Source of the DNA: Endothia cerciana
Taxonomy: Eukaryota; Ascomycota; Sordariomycetes; Diaporthales; Cryphonectriaceae
Direction of reading: 5' to 3'
Assembly: GCA_026119935.1 (NCBI GenBank)
Contig: JALRMH010000035.1
Location: 124,001 to 188,000 of the forward strand
DNA length: 64,000 nucleotides
The position numbers and the translations under genes are program-made. A model generated the notes under the pieces. The model ran no database searches, was not told the DNA's origin, and worked only from the letters and a program-made list of their open reading frames with translations. Shown here piece by piece: positions 56,895 through 64,000 of the stretch. The stretch's first letter is position 1; every line of letters begins with the position of its first letter.

Positions 56895-59800
56895 CTACAT
56901 GTACACAGCAAGTCTAGATCCAGCGCCACAGAGTTCCGTCATGTTCCCTGAACACATCATCGTCTCACACTCGCTCGTGCTGGCAGCCAGGCTTGTTGCA
57001 GGTACGGAGCTGCCGCAGTAGCATTCCGTGCTATACTCCACGCCGCTGACGACAAATCCTTGGGCCTTGCAACCGCTGATGCAATTTTCAACCGTCATGT
57101 TCTTCGCCGAGGTGAAGGCGTAGGCAGCAAGGGTCCGGTTGGCCCCGCTGTCCACGAAACACCCTTGAAGTGTCTGCGTGGTGTTGCCTCCATCGACGGA
57201 CGTGGAGTTGACAAGTACCGGCGGTGCCTGTGTTGTGGACTGGTAGACGCTGAGGCGGGATGAGCCTCCGCAGATCTGCGTCGAGGCGCCCGGACATGCC
57301 ATGTCACATCCTTCTTGGCTGGTGGTGGCGTAGTCCATAAAGACCGGTCCGCAATAGCACTGCGTGCTCTGCTCACTATCGGTGGGCATGTTAGTAAGAA
57401 AGGAGGCGGCGAACGAGGAGAGAAGACCTTTGGTTCAAGGTACTTACAGCCCTGCATAGGGATACTGTTTATTCCCACAATATGCAGTGCACATGGCCAC
57501 AGTCATACCGCTGTTCACGAGAGATGACCCTTGTAGGGCCCGGTCGGTCGAACTGTCATTGACACAGCCGACATAGGACCACCCGGCCGGTGCCGACGAC
57601 GCTGTTGAGGCGGTAGACGCAGTCGAAGCAGGCGAGGGGCTTGTCAGAGAAGACGGAGATATGAGCGACCCCGTCTTTGTTGTCGCTTGTGATGAGCTCT
57701 GTGCAAGTGACGCCAAGGAGGCGCTCGCTGATGAGCCCGTTGAAATGACTGAGACCACTGGACGTCCAGTGATCGAAGTTGATATTGCTGACGATGGTAA
57801 TACGCCAAAGCTGGCTTCCGACAGAATCGATATTACAGGGCGTCCGGTGATAGATGAAATTATGCCGTTGGCAGTGCTCGGCCCAGAGGCAAGTGACAGG
57901 CTGCCGGCCACCACCGGAGACGAAGCTGTGGAGCTTGAAGCTGAGCTCGAGGTACCAGCCGAGCTTAGAATCCTCGCGCCCCATACCCCATCATTGACTA
58001 CTCCAGCCGCCAGGCTGTCCTTCATGTAATTCGGATTGTTGATGCCCGGCAGCCAGGAAAGTGCAACGCACCCTGTTGTCGTCGAGCAGGCCTCGCAAGC
58101 CTCGGCATAGGAGCTCACGTAGTCCATGACGAAGTCGCCACCGTCACGGTCAAGATAACACTCAAGCATGAAGGCGGCACCATTGAGGGCAGTGTAGACC
58201 GTGCCATTACTAGCGGGGCAGGAGATCGAGACTGTCGGTGTGGTCGCGGACGAGGTGCTGGTTGAGACAACGGTCGATGTAGACATGGTTCTCAAGGTCG
58301 AGGATGACGGAGATGATACGGTCGGAGATATGGATACGGAGGAAGTTGAGCTGGCCGTGCCGCTGGCGGACGACGAGGGGGCTGTCGTGTTTGTCCCGTC
58401 AAGTGCGTACAGCGAGAGGCGCGCCGAGCCACCACAATATTCCTCTTGACTACCGGCGCAGACCATATCACATCCGCCCGTCTGATTCTTACCGGAGACG
58501 CCAGTCCCAGACTCGACGTTGATCGTATCGCCACAATAGCACTCGTCGCTATACTCTGTGCCAAAATACGTGAAGCCGGCACAAGCAGCAGCACATGTCT
58601 CCAGGGATGTCGACGAGCCGAGACCCGGTGCCGAGCCCGAGAGCGCTCTAGCTGCCGTGTCATCACCATAGCAGCCAAGAAAATAGTAGTCGCCAACAGT
58701 AGCGGGCTGAGACGGGCCTGAATAGCCCGGGGCAAGAGTGCCGTTTTCAGGGAAGTAGGCAGTGACATCGTACCACATGGAGATGTATCCACCGTTGCCG
58801 CCACAATACTCGCCCGTATCACCCACGCAGACGTAGCCTTCGCAGTTGGCGTCGGTGGCCAGTAGAGATGATGAAGGGATAGAGTCGCCCCAGTAGCACT
58901 GATCTGAGTACTCCACACCAGCAAAGGCTACGGTGTTTTCATAGGCTTCATCCTGGCAGAAGCCGACAGAGTTGTTGGACGAGACTACCCCCGAGGACTC
59001 GATCCGGGAGACGGTGCTGTCGAGATAGCAGCCCAGGTACTGGAAGCGTGATGACCCATCCGCAAGTTGTGGCCCAACCTGCGCTGCCTCGGTCGTCCCT
59101 GTGAAGTTCAGGACATGGACACCCCACGTGAGGTCGTTGAAGTTGAGGGTCCATGCCGCGGCGTAGGCTGTAGCCGGCGCATTGAGCTGTGCGGCTGGTG
59201 GCTCAAAATAGACCGTACCAGTGCTGTTCTCGCCCGGCGCAATTTCCAGACCTTCCGGAAGGTCCCCCTCCGGGTTAGTAGCGCCAAGGTGCGTTCCCTC
59301 CGGAGGTTTGGACTTGGTGATGATGAGGTCGGATCCGCCTGTGTTCTCGACTAAAAGAGTGATTGTCTGGTCTGTCCCGCCAGGACCTGTGCCGAAGCTG
59401 ATGATATACCCCCAGTCCTCGTCAGTGTCGGGAGAGTTCGGAACGAGGTTCCACCCGCCCTCACCATCAGAGTAGTACACCTTTGCCACAGGCTGTGAGT
59501 CCGCGGACGCATCAAGAGTCACATACACCACCCCTCCGTTGGTCCAGATACAGAGGATGGTAAAGTAGCTCCCAACGGTGTTGGTGTTGAACTCTATCTC
59601 GATGGTGAGCGAAGACCCAGCTGCCATGGTCGAGCTCAGAGCAGGCAGCTCCGTCGTTGTGAAGTACCCGTTACTGTCGAGCACGGTCCCATTGCCGCTT
59701 GTCGTGAGATTTGTGAACGTCGTGTCGTCATCCGATGGATCAGTGTTGGTGTAAGCGTACCCGAGGATCCCCAGATCCGCCTCGCCCAGGTTGGATAGAA

Positions 59801-61968
59801 CGAACGTGTTATCAGAAGCACCACCTGAGACGGGGCCGCTCAGGCTGTTGGTCACAACGACGGGGCTGAAATCGACCTGAAGCGGGTTCACGGATGGGTA
59901 AGCCTCGCCCGTGACGGCATCACCTGTCAGCGAAATGCTCTGTGTGCCCGCATATTCCGCGACATCGTTGTCAAGAGTGATGGTAACGGCGGCAGACTTG
60001 GACCCTGGCACAAGCTTTGTCGTATTTGCACCGCCACTGATAGAGTAGCCCGCCAGGTTGAACGTGACGCTCAAAGTGAAAGATTGTCCAGCAGTCAACG
60101 CTAGGGGAAGGGAGCTTGATGAGACGAAGCTGTAGTATGTGCTGCCGATGGTCAAGGACTCAATCGTAGTATCAATCAAGGCAGTGCACAAAACACTAGC
60201 CGAAGCCGACGATCCAATGTACACATCACCAAGATTGACAGGCCCCGAGCAATTGAGTGGTAGCGTGACAGGAGATCCATAGGCTAGTATGTATCCTGGG
60301 GCTGTGGTATAATATCGCCCGTCTCCGAATACCAGCCGTTGGAACTTTGATACCTGACCCGAAGCTGGCAGGGTGATCGGGACAAGTACGCCATTCTGAG
60401 GCACGGCGTTGTAAGCACTGATACCATTGTCGGGATCGACGAACCACAGGATCCCAGTCCCTTCTTGGCCGCCCAAAGAAGTGACTGTCGGCGCGCTGAC
60501 TGCAGGCCTGCCCGTCGTCGATGTAGAGGTCTCGCCGGCGTACGAGAATTGTGGTCGCCCCGATGCATCCGAACCCAAGGCGTACGCGTAAACGGGCGCG
60601 CCGGAGAGGGTCGTGTAAATGTACCCACCCTCTAGCGGATACGATGCCACCGTTCCAAACATGGCGGCACCAGATGGAGGTGTGATGGTCTGGAGGATAT
60701 TGTCACCTGAACTCGCGCCATTCTTGTATCCCCCGAGGTTGTCGGCATTCATGATGAAGCACTGGCCATTCTTGCCGCACGTAACCGCGATATTGCTAAC
60801 CCCTCCGCCACTGAAAGGGGTAGTGAGAAGCGTGACACCGCCGCTGCCGACATCCCGATCCGCACCATCCATCGCTTGATATGCTGCGGGTTCGAAGTAG
60901 TCTTGTTGTGTAAGCGTCCCATCTGGGTTGACGAGCATGTTGACGACGCACTCGCTCAGGGTGTCAAGGGTGGTGCGGCCACTTGCGGCCTGAGCATCAT
61001 TGATGGTGCTGGTGAGTGCATTGCCAGTCGCGAAGAAGAGCCGATCAGACTGGTCTGAGGCAAGGATCGAGCCTGACATCCAGACGCCAGCACCACTGGT
61101 GCTCGGAACAGCCGGGGCACCCGCACCCGCACTTGTGGCATACGCCGTGACAAAGCTCCCATCGGAGGCAGTCATCCCTACGATCCACCCAGTGTAGTTG
61201 AACATGTCACAATGCCCTCCAAAGCCAGCGTACACCACGCCGTTGAGGAGGTTCAGAGACGGGCGTTGCAACTGGATGCCGGCTTGGAAATATCGAGTGT
61301 CGTCGTTCACAGCTTGATGGCCATCCAGCAAGGTCGGAAACCCAGCTCGCTCTTCCAAAGTTATAGCATCCACGGCATGGAAGCGATACCTGGCATTGTC
61401 CACGCCAGAAGTGACCCCAGATCCGTAGCCCTTCGACCAGAAGTAAACTGTGTCGGTATCAGGGTCAATAATGGGGGTGCCGGTGATGCCCACAGTATCA
61501 CTGATATCGTTGCAGTCCCCATCAAAGTCCGCAATATTGAAGGGCCCTTCGCCCTCCTCGTTCATGTCTCGGAGGGCTATGAGCGTGCCATTCACCGCAT
61601 CAACAGCGAACAAGCGGTTCTGCTCAGAGAAAGCGAGTACAATCTGCCTGCCATAACTCGGGGGGGTGTACACCAGCGGCTTTGCATAGAACTGCTCATC
61701 ACCGGTACCACTCGTATACGCAGGTGTCTTGTATCGCCAGAGCAGGCCAAAGCTACCGCCCGAGATGATGGCAGGGTCCATGTTGTGATTGTCCGCATAG
61801 CCAGTCTGGGCAGAATCTGAGGCAAAGCTATCAGCTACGAGCCCATAGGAACATTCGCATTGTGTACGCACCACCGTCTAGAATCGTGTCCGTTGCGTCC
61901 AGACCCAAGGCCAGGCGCCCTATCACAGCCAGGACCACCAGTGCACGATACGTCTGCCAGGGACCCAT
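56895..61968 (-). CDS. large secreted beta-propeller / Ig-like / PAN-like / four-WSC-domain protein (1654 aa)
   Basis: Exons 61968-61872, 61834-57448 and 57375-56895. Exon 1 supplies a signal peptide (MGPWQTYRALVVLAVIGRLA). The first intron would be only 37 bases (GTGCGT...CGTAG; a 40-base alternative exists); the second is 72 bases and restores the WSC Cys pattern. Residues of about 50-550 look like a PQQ-type beta-propeller (IVLAFSEQNRLFAVDAVNGT, YRFHAVDAITLEERAG, GQCFIMNADNLGGY). About 550-950 is Ig-like/choice-of-anchor sandwich sequence. WSC domains lie at about 962-1055, 1079-1175, 1449-1540 and 1561-1654, each with the Cys spacing GC...C...C...CYCG/CYWG...C...C...CGG. Between the second and third is a PAN/apple-like Cys region (about 1237-1319) and Ser/Thr-rich linkers with SITGRPV repeated. 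WSC domains bind polysaccharide, so cell-wall or glucan attachment is likely. No GPI or membrane tail is seen. Confidence 0.85.
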
Positions 61969-64000
61969 GGTGACCCAGTATGGAAACACTGGCCTCAATG
62001 CAATGCTGTATAACTATTATGCCGCTGTCATAGCACACTGAGGCCTTGTCTGCGGCCAATGAATTAGATGTTAGGCTGGCAATGCAGCGCCAAGCCAAAA
62101 CTCGAGACTGGCCTCCTCCGAACGTTCATGAGTGAGGGAGAGACACCTCACGACGTCATTGTGCTCACGGCTAGGATACAAATGAGGCAACAATTGTAAG
62201 ATCAGCTTTAGAAGTACAGCATGTTGAGAGAGCAGGAGGGCAACACTCGAAGAAGAGAAATCGCTTTCCAAGGAGAGATAATGATAGAAACTCGTGAGCC
62301 AAGAGGTCAAAGCCTGGGATAGAAGGCACAGCGTAAGCAGCTGGCGCCGGGGGTGAGGCCAAGACTCCCAGAGAAGTCACCACCATTGAACGCTATGGTG
62401 GTGTGAGATCTCCAGCACCTGACATCCAGCCGTTCAAGGCCGTGTGGTCGTCTGCAGAATGCAGGATGCAGGATGCAGGCTGGGCTGAATATGCCCTAAT
62501 GCCAGAATGGACTCATGGTGGCTGGCCAGGGAGCCGTGAGCCCTAAGCCCGCCGCCGTAGAGACTATTGATCCTTTCCATCTGGTCTTGATCACAGGGGA
62601 GTCATCGGCCTCCGAGCGAGAAGAAAACCCGAGGGGAGGGTGTTGGTCTTGGGGGGGGGGGCTCATAAGACGGAACATGCCGTCGATGCTGGAGGTGCAT
62701 ATGTACGAACATCAACATAATCCTAGGCACAAGGATATTGTGAACGACATAAATCAACGAAGCTAGGCCATTACGAGGCTCGGAGCGGGACGAAATGTGA
62801 CATTGGCCCCCGAGGGGGTGGAGGTCGAGCCTCCGCCGTTGCTGCTCAGCTATAGATAACAGTTGACCTGTCGACAAATTGCCTGAAAGAGGTGAGGTGA
62901 GGTTTGAATGCGACATTCCAAATAAGCTTAGCCTCACTGCAAACGAAGTGGACCACCTGGATCGGATCCATCCGCGTGCGTGGCAGCCCGCGCCTAAGTC
63001 GACAACGGCCCAAAGGTACCGGTACAAAACGAAACGTTGCAAGGATTTCTATGCAGAGCGTTTATTTCTGCATGGCCATAATACCTGCTCCGGAAGGGCG
63101 TCCTCCCACACCACGCTCCTCAGTTGTTATCTTAGATCGGTCGATCCGTCGTGCCAGCATGCGTGCCACCTCATCGACATCGCTGTAGCAGCTACACCAT
63201 CTCGAGACTCGAGAGCGCGGCTCAAAGACAGTTGCGTTGGCACGTCTGCTGACCGCTGTGGCCGGAGGTTATGTCGAAGACGTCCCCTGACTAGTCCAAT
63301 ATCCAAGAATAGCGTCCAATGATCCCTTTGCACTAGGACCATGGCAGATTTCACAGGGAAATCAGGGATTTTGTGCCGTAGTGCCTCAGGACATGGTGAC
63401 GTCCGCCCAATAAGACTCAGTGAATAGTCACGAACGGTAAAGAGACAAGGCATATGCAAATATTCGGCCTTGAATTCATGACGAAATCACCACTGACCAT
63501 CATGCATTCAAGATTCAGACAGACATCAACCGCCTGGAAGACTTGAGTCTAGATGCAGATAGTATGCCTCAATACAACCAGGTCCAGGATAGATTACATG
63601 GGAAATTGGAATCTCTCTGCAGCAAATAAATTGGCGTCTTGATAGTCACTAACAAACTCTTTAATGTAGGAAGAAACAGTTGAAGAAATGAACGGGTTGA
63701 GCTATCGAGTGATGCAGCTCAGCCACTGATTATTCTTTGGGAGTGATGATAAATGTCCACGGACTAGCCTCTGAGAAAACTTGATCCTTTCTTCCACGGC
63801 ATCTCACCTGAGAACTTCGAAGTTGGCAAATAATAATAATGATAATAATAAAAAACCCCCCAAAAGACCAGGATACTTCTCAGCTTATCAGTATCTGCCG
63901 ATCGCTGAAAGACTACCCAGGGTACCAGTATGTACTTTGTTATCCGTGAGGATGCTTGGCGAAAACACTGGGATTCCTCAGCCTCAGAACTTGAAACTGA
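61969..64000. other. intergenic, right edge of window
   Basis: No gene recognised on either strand in about 2 kb. It includes a 'gcaggat' triplication at about 62461-62476, a G run at 62651-62661 and (AAT)n at about 63829-63852. The sequence becomes more AT-rich toward the right edge. Confidence 0.5.

Noticed and set aside
1..64000. tRNA, rRNA or telomeric repeats
   Set aside because: No tRNA-like T-arm/anticodon arrangement, no rRNA segment and no TTAGGG array was seen by eye; a covariance-model scan would be decisive.

Overview
This window is nuclear DNA from a filamentous ascomycete, most likely a Sordariomycete. Several things support this. Genes are GC-rich and well spaced. They carry short introns (mostly 50-280 bp, GT..AG, often with a CTGAC-type branch site). 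The families present are typical of Pezizomycotina: a Zn2Cys6/fungal_trans regulator, a PTH11/rhodopsin-like receptor, WSC domains, an RNA-dependent RNA polymerase of the RNA-silencing type, and secreted GH3 and GH128 glycosidases. There is no bacterial, plastid or CRISPR content, and I see no convincing tRNA or rRNA.

Layout. 0-6.6 kb: a minus-strand helix-turn-helix-like nuclear protein, then about 4 kb of gene-poor sequence with CT-rich low-complexity DNA. 6.8-12.3 kb (minus): a mitochondrial PP2C phosphatase whose reading frame breaks at a 12-base C run, and an F-box/WD40 adaptor. 12.3-18.1 kb: mostly intergenic and microsatellites, with a weak spliced minus-strand candidate at 15.7-17.8 kb. 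18.2-30.3 kb (plus): a GH3 beta-glucosidase, a GH128 glucanase-like protein, a PTH11-type receptor, a C-14 sterol reductase (Erg24 family) and a Mrl1/Atg27-like sorting receptor. 30.5-37.5 kb (minus): a secreted MGH1-like (alpha/alpha)6 glycosidase with a C-terminal F5/8-type domain, and an RdRP. 39.2-47.7 kb (plus): a seven-exon Zn2Cys6 factor containing a GC-AG intron, and a second GH3 beta-glucosidase. 48-56 kb: a lower-quality stretch with a membrane-protein gene that has a tandemly duplicated exon-intron unit and an apparent frameshift, a broken Fot1/Pogo transposase remnant, two small intact genes and another pseudogene. 56.9-62 kb (minus): a 1654-residue secreted protein with a beta-propeller, Ig-like region, PAN-like region and four WSC domains. 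62-64 kb: no gene seen.

How the genes relate. Four secreted carbohydrate-active enzymes lie in 30 kb, and a Zn2Cys6 regulator sits next to one of them. This fits a saprotroph or plant-associated fungus degrading beta-glucans, but the genes are on both strands, mixed with housekeeping genes, so I do not claim a co-regulated cluster. The RdRP lies within about 20 kb of repeat and pseudogene remnants; those carry in-frame stops compatible with C-to-T decay (RIP-like). An unusual trait of the whole window is the large number of poly(C)/poly(G) tracts of 11 or more bases, several inside introns. All exon junctions given were worked out by eye from splice consensus and frame continuity and are not backed by transcripts.
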